A stretch of DNA of 64,000 nt from assembly GCA_963575645.1 (NCBI GenBank), contig OY754466.1, positions 38,038,001 through 38,102,000 on the forward strand, given 5' to 3'. The notes under the pieces are model-generated. The model worked only from the letters and a program-made list of their open reading frames with translations, was not told the origin of the DNA and searched no databases. Made by a program: the position numbers and the translations under genes. The DNA comes from Xanthostigma xanthostigma. Its lineage: Eukaryota > Arthropoda > Insecta > Raphidioptera > Raphidiidae. Position 1 is the first letter of the stretch. Every line of letters begins with the position of its first letter. Positions 33,245 through 44,584 of this stretch are shown piece after piece.

Positions 33245-34054
33245 CAATGTGTCGTACAACGGTAAATAAGTAAAAACGAATTATATGTATTTAAAAAAAT
33301 TTCTTTTATCATTTTTTTATTTTAGTATTTTCTCGTACCTATTGTCATCTAATTCTGAGTTGAGATATGTTAAAAATTTCAAGTCTCAATCTCAACAGGA
33401 AGTTAGTTTAAAATCAATTATAAAGTTCCGCCCGACATACACGAAAAGCAAGTTAGGTAATATAAACGTAGTAAAACACATGAAACTTAACACTTATATA
33501 TTGTAACGATATTTTAGCCGCAAATATAAGTTGGAAATAAAAATATGAAGAACTACCTAGACGTGATTTCGTATTTCAAAGCAATTTTAAAAATTTCAGT
33601 GGAATTTGTTGGAAAGTCTTTGTACGAAACTCAGACGATATTTTCAACAAAACATTTTAATTAATATTGTCTCATTATTTTGTTACAACCTGCATAATGT
33701 AAAAGTTTGTCTTGTACACTAATTAAAAAAATATGTAATTTTATTAGCATTTTAAAAATTTTAATCAAAATTAGAAAGCAAATTAAAACATTGCATAGTC
33801 GCACTATAATATTTGAGAAGTAATTTATTTAAAAAAAAATTAGAGGTGAAATGGCTCTTTAATAATATAGTTATTCAAGGACTAAATATGTACATTAAAA
33901 TATGCATTTTCCATACATATTATCAGTTTCAACTGTAATATAGATATTCATTTCTCATGTTAATTAACCAATTTCTTAGGAAAATTATTAATTATGAGAA
34001 TAATTTTGTAATTTGTATGAATAACAAATGTATCGTTTTTTTAGTGTTAGGCTA
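33245..34054. other. Repeat flank and A+T-rich spacer
   Basis: 33245-33470 is the diverged partner of 31370-31581 (shared 'acacgaaaagcaagtta'). ORFs over it are repeat-derived. The rest shows nothing recognisable. Confidence 0.45.
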
Positions 34055-34055
34055 G

Positions 34056-34720
34056 ACGGCGAGGAGGTAAAAACATTAAAAAGTTTATTATTCGGGCACA
34101 GGCGAGATTATTGTTGGAATCGCTTCGTTTTAGGGTGTAGTTCAACCCCCTAAGTTTGCTTACAAATTGTTGGTGTGCTTGATTTTATAATTAACAATTA
34201 GTGACGAAAATAGTGTTTTTTTCTCTATTTCCTTTAATATCTCTGTTCCCCTTGACTTTTAGTACCTATAGCATATGCATTGAGAAAGTTGTTCCTTATG
34301 AAATTTCCTAAAAAAATGAGCACTGACAGAGGTCGCTAAGTGCAATTGTTAACTTGCAAATAGCCCCGAAAGTTAAAAAAACACGTTTTTTTCACTATTT
34401 TTTTACTAAAAAATGACCGCACATAGATGGCTGAAAATTCTCAAAAATGATGTCTATGTTGACCCAAACATGCATGAATAATTTTAGCGTCATCGGTCAA
34501 TTACTTCTCGAGTAATTAACGATCACTTTTTTTTTGTTTCCTTAATTGCACATTGCGCCATTTTTTTCACAAACGGGTTTCGCTGGTCGGACCAAGCCAG
34601 AAAAATCACAAATCTATTCAACTTTAGTATCCCGTTGGAATTTTTGGAAAAAATTAATTCTAATCGATTTTATATTTTTTTTTTTTAATAAAAAATGTTC
34701 TAGTGAATAAAAATTGTTTT
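34056..34720 (+). mobile_element. Left half of the 'acggcgaggag' fold-back family
   Basis: Starts 'gacggcgaggaggt' and runs through 'aggcgagattattgttgg', 'ctgacagaggtcgc' and 'cgggtttcgctggtcgg' to 'tcccgttggaatttttgg'. This is the left arm of the full element at 57592-58600. The right arm is missing. Confidence 0.65.
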
Positions 34721-34930
34721 AATATTTTAGCCTTGTAGCCCGTATATAATTTTATCATATCATAATATCAAATTGTCTATCTAATGGAATCTTTCAATTT
34801 AATTTGCACCCACTTCCAGACGTCTAAATTATTTGAAATTTTGCGCGCGTATTACGAACTCGTGACAATGCAATAATTTACATAAATATTTATAAATATA
34901 TAAAAAATGTATATTAACGTAGTCATCTAA

Positions 34931-35703
34931 GTGTTGGTTTTTAGGGTTATAATTAAAATTAGAGTTAAAAACAACTCTTTTATAGTACCTAATGTGGACT
35001 AAAAAGTAAAAAATAATTTTGAAATATAAAGATTTTGTTCAACTGCGATAAGAACGCGTTGGGGAACTTTCTATCGCTATTGAACTAAATCTTTATACAC
35101 TGTAAACTTTATATAGCGACACTCAAGGGACTGTGCACTTTGTGGTGTTATTGAGAGTTGTCAAACGGAGAGAAGAAATAATCCATTAATCTGAATCCAA
35201 AGCGTCTTCCAACATCACTTATCCTTTCTCCCGCCTCTATTGCGCGTATTAATAAAACTTTTTCGGCAATACACAAAGATTTTCTTTTACTCGTCATGTT
35301 CACAGTTTGCAAGATTGAATATGATAACTTATCGATAAGCAACTGAGCTAAACATATCAAAGATAATCCCCACAAGCAAAGAACGAATTTCTTAGAATCT
35401 TCGGTACGCATGATGCCGATAACAAAGCAACAAAATAACAAACAACTACTGTTTATTGCTTAATGATGACGTATTGTTGTCGTTATTTAGAGTGGATGTG
35501 TCGTATGAGCAACAAGGTAAACCAACTAGAATTAAGTAATTTCGACGTTTTAAGGAGTTTGTCGTTATATTGCGTGACGTTAAATGGAGTTCACACTGTA
35601 TTGAAAAATTATTTTTTACATTTTAGTCCACATTGCTATAAAATATTGTTTTTTTGAGTTTTTTTAAACTCTAATTTTAATTATAACCCTAAAAACCAAT
35701 ACT
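34931..35703. mobile_element. Tigger/pogo-like deletion derivative
   Basis: Inverted ends 'ttggtttttagggttataat' and its complement at 35680-35699 extend inward for about 95 bp, including 'aatgtggactaaaa' facing 'tttagtccacatt'. TA lies next to both ends. It holds the N-terminal coding fragment at 35148-35297. Confidence 0.6.
35148..35297 (-). pseudogene. Truncated Tigger/pogo-like transposase, N-terminal DNA-binding segment
   Basis: From the ATG at 35297 the frame starts MTSKRKSLCIAEKV and continues LIRAIEAGERISDVGRRFG. This matches the helix-turn-helix opening of CENP-B/Tigger/pogo transposases ('KRK.L...EK..lI...E.G....dvar.fg', from memory). After about 35 residues similarity stops and a stop follows, so the second DNA-binding domain and the whole DDE nuclease are lost. 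It lies inside the inverted-repeat element 34931-35703 and is probably its only surviving coding sequence. The frame upstream of this ATG to 35441 is fortuitous. Confidence 0.65.
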
Positions 35704-36412
35704 AATTTAAATAGTGAATAATGTAAAATATAGTGTGTTTATTAATTTCAAACGCTTATGACCTCTGTTGCCAAACGTCTATATTTTACAATAAAAATTC
35801 TTGACTCGAAAATAAAAATCAAAATTCGCACATCCTAAAACCTTATCTAGGTTTGTATCGACTTGGAATTTTATCTCAAAAAACGAGACGGAATTTTTGA
35901 AGTGAACCCTCCGATCTATCAGTGAACCGTAACAGAATTTCGGTTTGCATCCGTTACTCTGTTAGAAGGTTTAGATGTAGAGATAACTTCACAGAACAGA
36001 CGGACGGACGCGCGATGTATGTACATGGCGTCGCGTCGGTGGGCGTCAGGAGGAGAGAATCCTTTTGGTCAGTGTAATCAACTGTGAACTAATGCATCGC
36101 TCGCTGTTATAGCGGCTGACGCGTGTTCAAGCGTTAATAGAGAAAGCGCTTCGAGTTACAGAACTGCAGTAGAAGCATCGGCATAGTATGCCGTCGGTCG
36201 GTGGTGTGAGAAGTAAGTAGATGTCTGCCCAAAAATTCCTAGAATTTCCAGAAGTTTTAACTTTTAATTGCATATTCTCTATAGAATCTTCCCCAAAACA
36301 GAAATAAATACAGTGGAATAATAACCTGAACTTCGAGGGAAATTTTGAAATATCAAATTTTCGACTTATTACTACGAATTACGGAGTTTAACAGACAAAA
36401 ACTTTGAGGTAC
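35704..36412. other. Spacer with a G+C-rich segment ending in a donor-like site
   Basis: 35990-36215 is clearly more G+C-rich than its surroundings and ends 'gaagtaagtag', a splice-donor-like sequence at 36211-36217. It could be a non-coding first exon of a host gene, but no ORF, TATA or acceptor partner supports it. Confidence 0.25.
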
Positions 36413-36819
36413 AGTTCCGATTAAGGGGCACGTCCGATTGGTATGAAATTTTGGATATTTGTTGACCTTGGTGGGACATGAAAAATTCCCAAGGGATTTT
36501 TGGCGCAAATGCTTCATAACATTTTATACGGGGGCTTAAAGATTTTACCATTTTAGCCGATTCATTCAAAAAATTGTTGACGACGATTAAAGTCTGTTAT
36601 CCGGTATGGTTATGGTCAGATGGTGATTGTCAACAAGTTAATATGACGTGAAAACAAAAACCCCATTGGTATCCCTCCCACCTTTTCACCCATGGTAAAA
36701 TATTTAAACCCCCATAAAAATGTTAAGGGACATTTGCGCCAAAAACCCCTAGGAGGTTTTCCATGTCCCACCAATGCCTAAAGTTTTATCCCAATCGGAC
36801 GTGTCTTTTAATCGGAACT
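36413..36819. mobile_element. Fold-back element (TIR AGTTCCGATTAA)
   Basis: The left arm runs from 'agttccgattaaggggcacg' and the right arm ends with its complement. The arms include 'gtgggacatg' facing 'catgtcccac' and 'ttggcgcaaatg' facing 'catttgcgccaa'. Arm length about 130 bp, loop about 150 bp. The 65-codon reverse ORF across the left arm is not considered real. Confidence 0.7.
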
Positions 36820-36842
36820 TCATCCAATTAATTTTGTCTTAA

Positions 36843-37262
36843 GAGTATTCGTCCCTGCAAATACCCCCTGCACCCTTCATTTCAAATCTTTTCCCCTCGC
36901 CTAAAAATGGTTTGCGCTCTCCCGACGCTATTTTTAAAGCTAGAGGGTTCTGGTAAACGCCAAATGAATGACAAAGAATCAGACTACAGATCCTTCAGGC
37001 GAATTTTTTGAAAAACAGTTTCGCCTACGTGTGAAATATTACGTAACTTATTATTTTTTTCAAAAGGTTGTAAGTTTTTTCAGGAATTTTTTTTCAAAAA
37101 ATTCGCCTGAAGGATCTGTAGTCTGATTCTTTGTCTTTCATTTGGCGTTTACCAGAACCCTCTACCTTTAAAAATAGCGTCGGGAGAGCGCGAACCGTTT
37201 TTAGGCGAGGGGAAAAGATTTGAGATGAAGGGTGCAAGGGGTATTTGCAGGGACGAATACTC
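36843..37262. mobile_element. Fold-back element flanked by TTAA
   Basis: 'gagtattcgtccctgcaaat' and its complement bound 420 bp, with TTAA on each side (36839-36842 and 37263-37266). The arms are ~178 bp each, nearly perfectly complementary, with an ~80-bp loop. TTAA is the piggyBac target, but the ends do not start CCC, so family assignment is open. Confidence 0.8.
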
Positions 37263-37666
37263 TTAAAGAGGCTATAAAGTATACACGTCGCTTACTTCGA
37301 AATACCGATTTCACAAAACTGAAACTTCGAGATATAGAGTGTAACAGTAATCACTTAAAAACTTCACCAGAATGTTGAGGGAGAATAGATATGGTATTTG
37401 CGAATCCAGTAATTTAGGGTTGTTCGAAACTATTCGTGAATAAAAAATACAAAAAACACTCTTTTATCAGCGCACTAAAGAGAAGAGAATAAATTTCATT
37501 CTTTTTTATGTTGTAAGAGCATGGGGTACTCGATGAAAAAAAATGAAATATAAGTACAGTGAGTGTCTCACACTTTTGAAACGTTATAGAAGGGAAGGAA
37601 AGAAAATTTCGCTGAGTGAATGCAAAAGTAAGTCCAAAATTTGCTGTTTTGAGTTTTATATACCTA

Positions 37667-38238
37667 CTAGCGGTCCGTCCGGTTTCACCCGGGTGTAAAA
37701 GAACGAATGGGGAAGGGAGGAACACGAGTACACGCATTCACCTTAGTTAACCGAGATGATTATTGTGTTTCATGATGATCGGAGTTACCGTTCAAAAGTT
37801 TTTATCGATAAAAAGCAGTATTTATACTTTTTTTTTTTAATTAATTAAATACAATTTAAATGTAAGCCTTATTAAAAGAAAGCAATGTAGAAAATAAAAA
37901 AAAAAATTTGCCCAACGTGGGGCTCGAACCGACGACCCTGATATTGACAGTCGCATGCTCTACCGATTGAGCCAGTCGGCGTTGTGTACTCACAGCGCTA
38001 ATATGAGTATATTTAGTTAGTGAATTTCACCTGAATAGAAGCTTATTTTTGAGATACATTTTGCAACATTTTTCATTAATGCTCCGCTTCTAATGATCGT
38101 AGCCTGATTTTATATAGCCTATAGCCTTCCTCGATTTATGGGCTATCCAACAAATTTTTTTTTTCAATTTGAACCAGTAGTTCCTGAGATTAGCGCGTTC
38201 AAACAAACAAACTCTTCAGCTTTATATATTAGTATAGA
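37667..38238 (-). mobile_element. Helitron-like element carrying a tRNA-Lys-derived module
   Basis: On the minus strand it starts TCTATACTAATATATAAAGC (38238) after A and ends 'ccggacggaccgctag' (37667) before T. 572 bp. Same family and layout as 19873-20579. Confidence 0.7.
37910..37980 (-). pseudogene. tRNA-Lys-derived sequence with anticodon-position GTC
   Basis: The minus strand begins GCCGACTGGCTCAATCGGT, has a perfect GCTC/GAGC D-stem, anticodon loop CTGTCAA, and ends GGTTCGAGCCCCACGTTGGGC-like as in tRNA-Lys(CTT). Five of seven acceptor pairs form, but the anticodon stem is mismatched at two positions. Not a working tRNA. Confidence 0.6.
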
Positions 38239-38488
38239 TATAGATAGATATGATTTATTTTCTAAAAACTAGAAAATAAAGTTTGGGATGCTCACTGTAT
38301 CTATATTTTATTTTTTATCTTTACTAGGTATTATATATTTTTATTTTCAAACTTTTAATCGTTCGATTTAAATTTTAAACGACTGGATAGACGTTCTCCA
38401 CTAAAATCTAAAACTACATACGACTGCAAAGTTTCACGTCAACTGGACATTTAGAAGAAGTAAAAATCAAGTTATTTTTTTTATATAC

Positions 38489-39952
38489 TGTAACCTCAAC
38501 TGAGGAGAAGCCGCGGCTAGCGTAGTTCAGGCGGCGCGAGGGGCGTGGGCGAAGCCAAAAGGAGATGAGAAATATCTTGATGGGAAATGCCAGAAAGGCT
38601 GTAAGTATCCGACCACCGACCACTTACACGAATTAAACAATTAATGGTAAATAAATTAAATTAAAATTAAATCAAGGACAACACAAAACAACAACAAATG
38701 TTGTCACGTGACGGTGAAAACTAAGTAGTGTGGGCCCACCGACCAAAGATGAAAAGGGCGCCAGGACACAAGGGCCACACTATAAGAGTATCCAGGGAGT
38801 CCACCCCTGGATTATCGTGCCACGCAGACCACACGAAAAATAACACGCCCAAAACCGTTTCCCAAAACGTTAGCAAAACAACAACAACCAACAACGACGA
38901 TCCACTTAACAGGATGGATCGCCACCAATAACGACAACAAAACAAAACTAACTCAACCAATCTAGTCCAAAACAATAACCAAGCTTAATTCACAACAAAC
39001 AACAAATTAAGCGACTGAACAGCCACTCGTTACAATTATTCAGATTGTAACACCACAACAACTGACTAAATTCAAGTGCCAACTTAATCTACAACACTCG
39101 ATGCGTACAACAATTAGACGACAAACTCAAATTAAATCAAAGTTGTCGCATCGACTTCAATACAATGAGGCGGAGTGTCGCGCCAACCTCAAAACCAAAT
39201 TAACAACACGAATTAGGCCTATAATAATCTCCAAACATCAACAACATTAAATGATTGGCCGCATTGGCGCATAATATTTTCATTTGACATTTACTGACGC
39301 AGTACTTCATAAGGCGTAGCTGATACGTGGCGACGTAATTACGACAACTCACAATTTCTGAACTGAATTACTCCAGAATTCCAGGAATGAATCCTGATCC
39401 ACAACAACTATCTCAACGCTAATCCTAAACAGCAGAAAAGCAGAAACTAACATCCAACAGGTGGGAAGGAACCTAAAATTTGGAACCGCTCTGCGCGGAA
39501 CCAAATTCTCTGTGTTATAAAAGGATTCGCGGAGGAATGCCCTAAATCGCCAACGAAACTAGAAGTTATCAAACACTAAAACCTAGTCACAAAATGCCTA
39601 CGAAGATTCGCCACCAAAAATAATAGTCAAACACAATATAAAATTCACATCGAAATCTGTCTCAAACAATACGATGTTCGCGTGCCAAAGGCACGCCGGC
39701 CAATGAGCTCGAGACCAGTTCAAACCAAACAGACACTCTCGCACGCCGACTACAGCTCAAGTCCGAACAATCTTACGTCGCTATGTGTAGGCATGCATCG
39801 TGTCGTACTATTTTAACTCATGGCTTTTTCGCCTCTCTCGCTCGCACTCATTATAACACTTTTTGTCATTTTAAATTACTTCTAATAATTCGCATTATTA
39901 TTTCTGCACAATTTACTCAAGACAAAATGGCCTAAGGTTGTAAAACGTTACA
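38489..39952 (-). repeat. 3' LTR of the non-autonomous element
   Basis: Partner of 41395-42858 with the same length. See that entry for content. Confidence 0.9.
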
Positions 39953-39995
39953 CTCCCCTCTTTCCTCAAGAAAAGATGCGACGGTGGCGCATCTT

Positions 39996-40385
39996 TTACA
40001 TCCCAACAACACAAAAATTATTCGGCCTCCGAAGATTCTGAAATCGGCGAGTCTGAATCCGGCAAGTCTGAAAATCCGAAGCACCAGGGGGCACCTTGCC
40101 CTTAATATCCTTGTCGTGCCATCGACCGACTGCTTTGCCCGCCTCATTACCGATCACAAAAGAATTCAGACCGAAATCAATTCTGAGCGAAAATTGTCTG
40201 CAAAAATCGCTACCCAAAATAAGACCTTGCGGTAACGAAGGCACTACCAATATCTTCATAAGTTGCATAACGTCATCAACTGCTATGGGCAGCATTACAA
40301 ATCCAGCTATGCGCTGAGCCGTACCATCAGCAGTAAAAACGTCAGAATCGGAATAATTGCGAATCTTCAAAACCAAAAGCCTCAT
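39996..40385 (-). pseudogene. Retropepsin-like protease fragment
   Basis: A frame different from gag encodes 'TADGTAQRIAGFVMLPIAV' and 'PQGLILGSDFCRQFSLRIDF', resembling the C-terminal half of retroviral-type aspartic proteases ('…ILG.DFl…', from memory). The catalytic DTG part upstream is absent. It is followed by the tail 'NNFCVVGM' and no RT. Upstream, the 12-bp unit 'aagcctcattaa' is repeated three times (40379-40408), right at the presumed deletion point between gag and protease. Confidence 0.55.
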
Positions 40386-40459
40386 TAAGCCTCATTAAGC
40401 CTCATTCAAATAATTCCAAAACCAAATCATAAGGAACACAAACATTTAATCTGTGAAAC

Positions 40460-41055
40460 CTAACTGCCCTCATCCTTAAACAAATCCACCGCCGCTTGGA
40501 ACAGATCTTGTTTGGAAGCACGCCTTGCTAAACGTACCTCCTCAATACAATCCAAAAATTCCATCACAGGCTGTTTACCATCGAAGGTTACTCCCCACTT
40601 GAAGACGGAAATCCCAATATCATGTTGACAAACTTCCGAAGGGATAACAGGAACCGTCGTAAAGCTACTATCAAGCTGTGAAGCGACTGTAGTTCGGTCA
40701 GGCTCAACCGCTCTCTGAACTTCATCTGTCTGTGTAACAGCTGGCGTCTTAGATAGGAATTCATCCTCCAAGGCAAACACGGTTATCAGGCGATCATTTT
40801 AAAAGGACTTAACTTCAACCTCATCACTAACTATTCTCATCAATCGACCCTTCAAATGGTTTAATCTAGAACGAGTCTCCACAAAATTTGGGTCCGAAAT
40901 TCCGACATACAATTCAATCAATTTGCTAATCCGAGAAATGTTGGGATCAATTTCAGCACCATCAATATCGTGTTTAAATGGGCTAGCAGCATCATACGCA
41001 ATACCAGCACGCTTACTGTCGTTGGCCAATAAGCGCCTCAAACATCTACTCGTTT
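40460..41055 (-). pseudogene. gag: Interrupted gag of the non-autonomous LTR element
   Basis: One frame runs from about 41055 to the stop at 40460, broken by a single in-frame TAA at 40799-40801. No good ATG opens it. The N-terminal part contains 'ISRISKLIELYVGISDPNF'. The second part, after an acidic/threonine-rich linker, has 'GISVFKWGVTFDGKQPVMEF' and 'EVRLARRASKQDLFQAAVDL', the signature of the capsid N-terminal domain of insect gypsy-type Gag (from memory). It ends where the capsid would normally continue ('…LF..A..WYR'), so the rest of capsid and nucleocapsid is deleted. Confidence 0.65.
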
Positions 41056-41371
41056 AAATCGTCACAACCTGACATAAATCCGCGAATTAATAACTCATAA
41101 TCAACCTCAAGGCTGGTGAGGTAATCAACTTCTATTTCAAAATAGAATTAATTCAACAAACTACAAAATAAACCGAATGTTCGAATCACAACTCGCCAAA
41201 TTAATCACAATTCACAAGACAACACTGTTGTCTCAATAACCGACAAAATTCTCAAAATTCTTCAACAACAAAAAAATCCAGCACAACACAAGGCTCGGGG
41301 TCTGGATAAATTCTCACTAGTCAAAAAAATGTGAGCTAGGCCTCACCAACAAGAGGTCTCAACTCTAAAGG

Positions 41372-41390
41372 CCCGCACGTTAGGGCGCCA
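41372..41390 (-). promoter_or_regulatory. Primer-binding site, tRNA-Lys type
   Basis: The minus strand reads TGGCGCCCTAACGTGCGGG, four bases inside the 5' LTR. It matches the complement of the tRNA-Lys(CTT) 3' end (TGGCGCCCAACGTGGGG) except for two single-base insertions. Confidence 0.65.
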
Positions 41391-41394
41391 AATG

Positions 41395-42858
41395 TGTAAC
41401 CTCAACTGAGGAGAAGCCGCGGCTAGCGTAGTTCAGGCGGCGCGAGGGGCGTGGGCGAAGCCAAAAGGAGATGAGAAATATCTTGATGGGAAATGCCAGA
41501 AAGGCTGTAAGTATCCGACCACCGACCACTTACACGAATTAAACAATTAATGGTAAATAAATTAAATTAAAATTAAATCAAGGACAACACAAAACAACAA
41601 CAAATGTTGTCACGTGACGGTGAAAACTAAGTAGTGTGGGCCCACCGACCAAAGATGAAAAGGGCGCCAGGACACAAGGGCCACACTATAAGAGTATCCA
41701 GGGAGTCCACCCCTGGATTATTGTGCCACGCAGACCACACGAAAAATAACACGCCCAAAACCGTTTCCCAAAACGTTAGCAAAACAACAACAACCAACAA
41801 CGACGATCCACTTAACAGGATGGATCGCCACCAATAACGACAACAAAACAAAACTAACTCAACCAATCTAGTCCAAAACAATAACCAAGCTTAATTCACA
41901 ACAAACAACAAATTAAGCGACTGAACAGCCACTCGTTACAATTATTCAGATTGTAACACCACAACAACTGACTAAATTCAAGTGCCAACTTAATCTACAA
42001 CACTCGATGCGTACAACAATTAGACGACAAACTCAAATTAAATCAAAGTTGTCGCATCGACTTCAATACAATGAGGCGGAGTGTCGCGCCAACCTCAAAA
42101 CCAAATTAACAACACGAATTAGGCCTATAATAATCTCCAAACATCAACAACATTAAATGATTGGCCGCATCGGCGCATAATATTTTCATTTGACATTTAC
42201 TGACGCAGTACTTCATAAGGCGTAGCTGATACGTGGCGACGTAATTACGACAACTCACAATTTCTGAACTGAATTACTCCAGAATTCCAGGAATGAATCC
42301 TGATCCACAACAACTATCTCAACGCTAATCCTAAACAGCAGAAAAGCAGAAACTAACATCCAACAGGTGGGAAGGAACCTAAAATTTGGAACCGCTCTGC
42401 GCGGAACCAAATTCTCTGTGTTATAAAAGGATTCGCGGATGAATGCCCTAAATCGCCAACGAAACTAGAAGTTATCAAACACTAAAACCTAGTCACAAAA
42501 TGCCTACGAAGATTCGCCACCAAAAATAATAGTCAAACACAATATAAAATTCACATCGAAATCTGTCTCAAACAATACGATGTTCGCGTGCCAAAGGCAC
42601 GCCGGCCAATGAGCTCGAGACCAGTTCAAACCAAACAGACACTCTCGCACGCCGACTACAGCTCAAGTCCGAACAATCTTACGTCGCTATGTGTAGGCAT
42701 GCATCGTGTCGTACTATTTTAACTCATGGCTTTTTCGCCTCTCTCGCTCGCACTCATTATAACACTTTTTGTCATTTTAAATTACTTCTAATAATTCGCA
42801 TTATTATTTCTGCACAATTTACTCAAGACAAAATGGCCTAAGGTTGTAAAACGTTACA
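41395..42858 (-). repeat. 5' LTR of the non-autonomous element
   Basis: 1464 bp, unusually long relative to the 1442-bp interior. Contains 'ttataaaagg' near 42420 on the plus strand. The 84-codon ORF inside it is LTR sequence and also occurs in the other LTR, so it is not called. Confidence 0.9.
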
Positions 42859-42870
42859 ATACATTACTAC

Positions 42871-43876
42871 CAGTACCGGATTAACCTATAATTTTTTGTA
42901 AAAAAATTAATTCTAACCGATTTTATAACGATTTCTTTAGCGATACCAATTTTAGACAAACGTATAAAACCATATAACTTTTCCAATATTCAATCGTTAC
43001 AAAATCGGTAAGAATTAATTTTTTTACAAAAATTCCAACGGGATACTAAAGTTGAACGGTTTTGTGATTTTTCTGGCTTGGTCCAACCAGCGAAACCCGT
43101 TTGTGAAAAAAATGGCGCAATTTGCAATTAAGGAAACAAAAAAAAGTGATCGTTAATTACTCGTGAAGTAATTGACCGATGACGCTAAAATTATTTATGC
43201 ATGTTTGGGTCAACATAGACATCATTTTTGAGAATTTTCAGCCATCTATGTGCGGTCATTTTTTAGATAGTGAAAAAAACGTGTTTTTTTAACTTTTGGG
43301 GCTATTTGCAAGTTAACAATTGCACTTAGCGACCTCTGTCAGTGCTCATTTTTTAGGAAATTTCATAAGGAACAACTTTCTCAATGCATATGCTATACTA
43401 AAAGTCAAGAGAAACGGAGATATTAAAGGAAATAGAGAAAAAAGCACTATTTTCGTCACTAATTGTCAATTATAAAATCAAGCACACCAACAATTTGTAA
43501 GCAAACGTAGGTGGTTGAACTACACCCTAAAACGAAGCGATTCCAACAATAATCTCGCCTGTGCCCGAAAAATACACCCAAAACTCCTCGCCGTTTTGCC
43601 TATATATAAAAATGCCTAAGGACCGATTTTATAGACAGTCAAATTTTCAATGAGAACATTGATTGTAAAAATCAGTTTTTTTCCTAAAATTCTATGCTTT
43701 TGACTTTTCTATCAATTTTAAGCTTATGACATTCACAATTTGGAAAACAATTTTTTTTATAAATTTAACATATCAGAGACAGATAATATTAGAATTTTTT
43801 TAGACTATAACTGCTAGAAATGAGGGCCCATAGGCAATCAATGCTTAGGGCATCAAGGAGTCTTAATCCGGCACTG
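42871..43876. mobile_element. hAT-like element containing half of a fold-back element
   Basis: Begins 'cagtaccggattaa' and ends 'ttaatccggcactg'. Flanking 8-mers 'attactac' (42863-42870) and 'ataactac' (43877-43884) agree at 7 of 8. The TSD of the neighbouring LTR element (42859-42862) directly abuts this TSD. Interior 42890-43594 belongs to the 'acggcgaggag' fold-back family. Confidence 0.7.
42890..43594 (-). mobile_element. Right half of the 'acggcgaggag' fold-back family
   Basis: Carries the centre ('aaccgattttataacgattt') and the full right arm ending 'ctcctcgccgt', as in 57592-58600. The left arm is missing except for about 30 bases. Confidence 0.65.
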
Positions 43877-43884
43877 ATAACTAC

Positions 43885-44175
43885 ATACAACTGAAATTAA
43901 TACAACTAATATATTATGGTTTTGATAATCTCCGTTTAATTTTGAGTCTCTAAGTAATTCTCTAGTAAATATTTCCAGTTCTGCATGTACGGCATTAGGT
44001 GTAGGTACTGTATAGTGTAGGTATAGGTACTTACCACTGGTACTGTATACAAACATGAGTACGACGGTCTATGAAGCTTGTTGGGCCCGTATCATCAACG
44101 TCACGATGAAGCATACCCACACCACCCAGCAGCCGTAATTCTACAACTTTCTACAGACTGGTCCATAATCATCCA
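43885..44175. other. Short spacer, nothing recognised
   Basis: No supported feature; the 67-codon reverse ORF at 43853-44056 straddles the hAT end and is not credible. Confidence 0.4.
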
Positions 44176-44340
44176 ACCACATTATAAATGCGAAATTAAT
44201 TCTGTCTGTCTGTTACCTTTTCACGCCCAAACTGCCGAACAGATTTCGATAAAATTTGGCAAGAAGACAAATTGCATCCTGAGGACGAACATAGGCTACC
44301 TTTTGACTAAGGGGGTTAAATAGGGGATGAAAGTTTGTAT
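44176..44340 (+). repeat. Helitron/LINE-like 'attataaatgcgaa' repeat fragment
   Basis: Contains 'acattataaatgcgaaatt', 'tctgtctgtctgttacc', 'ttttcacgcccaaactgcc' and 'cataggctaccttttgacta', the standard opening of a common lepidopteran dispersed repeat also seen at 690. The 3' end is not found. Confidence 0.5.
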
Positions 44341-44584
44341 GGGGAACCCATCATTTTTTCAAGTAGGAACATGAAAATTCATATTTACTTTTTAAGAACT
44401 GTTATTTTTGAGCAGCATAATTTCTGAGAATTGTTTAAATTCGTTTTTTGAACTGTTCCTGTTATTTCGTAAATGTGAATGTTCGTTTGTTCAAAAGCTT
44501 AAATCTCCGAAAGTTCTTCAAATATTGTTTTGAAATTTTGACACGACATTGCAATCGAATACGCGCGTGTTTTTATGTATCTAC

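Larger units (their letters stand above)
38489..42858 (-). mobile_element. Non-autonomous LTR retrotransposon with 1464-bp LTRs
   Basis: 4370 bp between perfect 4-bp TSDs 'atac' (38485-38488 and 42859-42862). LTRs (38489-39952 and 41395-42858) are both 1464 bp and start TGTAAC, end GTTACA. By eye I noticed three substitutions between them (near 38816, 39265 and 39500 versus the partners), so the insertion is recent. The internal part is only 1442 bp and holds interrupted gag and protease fragments but no RT, RNase H or integrase. It must be copied in trans or has lost pol by deletion. Confidence 0.9.

Noticed and set aside
36843..37262. piggyBac assignment from TTAA flanks
   Set aside because: Element ends do not begin with CCC and no piggyBac transposase similarity is present; left as unclassified.
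38721..38975. 84-codon hydrophobic minus-strand ORF, repeated at 41627-41881
   Set aside because: Lies in both LTRs of the non-autonomous element and is not flanked by any coding signal; hydrophobicity comes from the 'aacaacaac' composition read in reverse.
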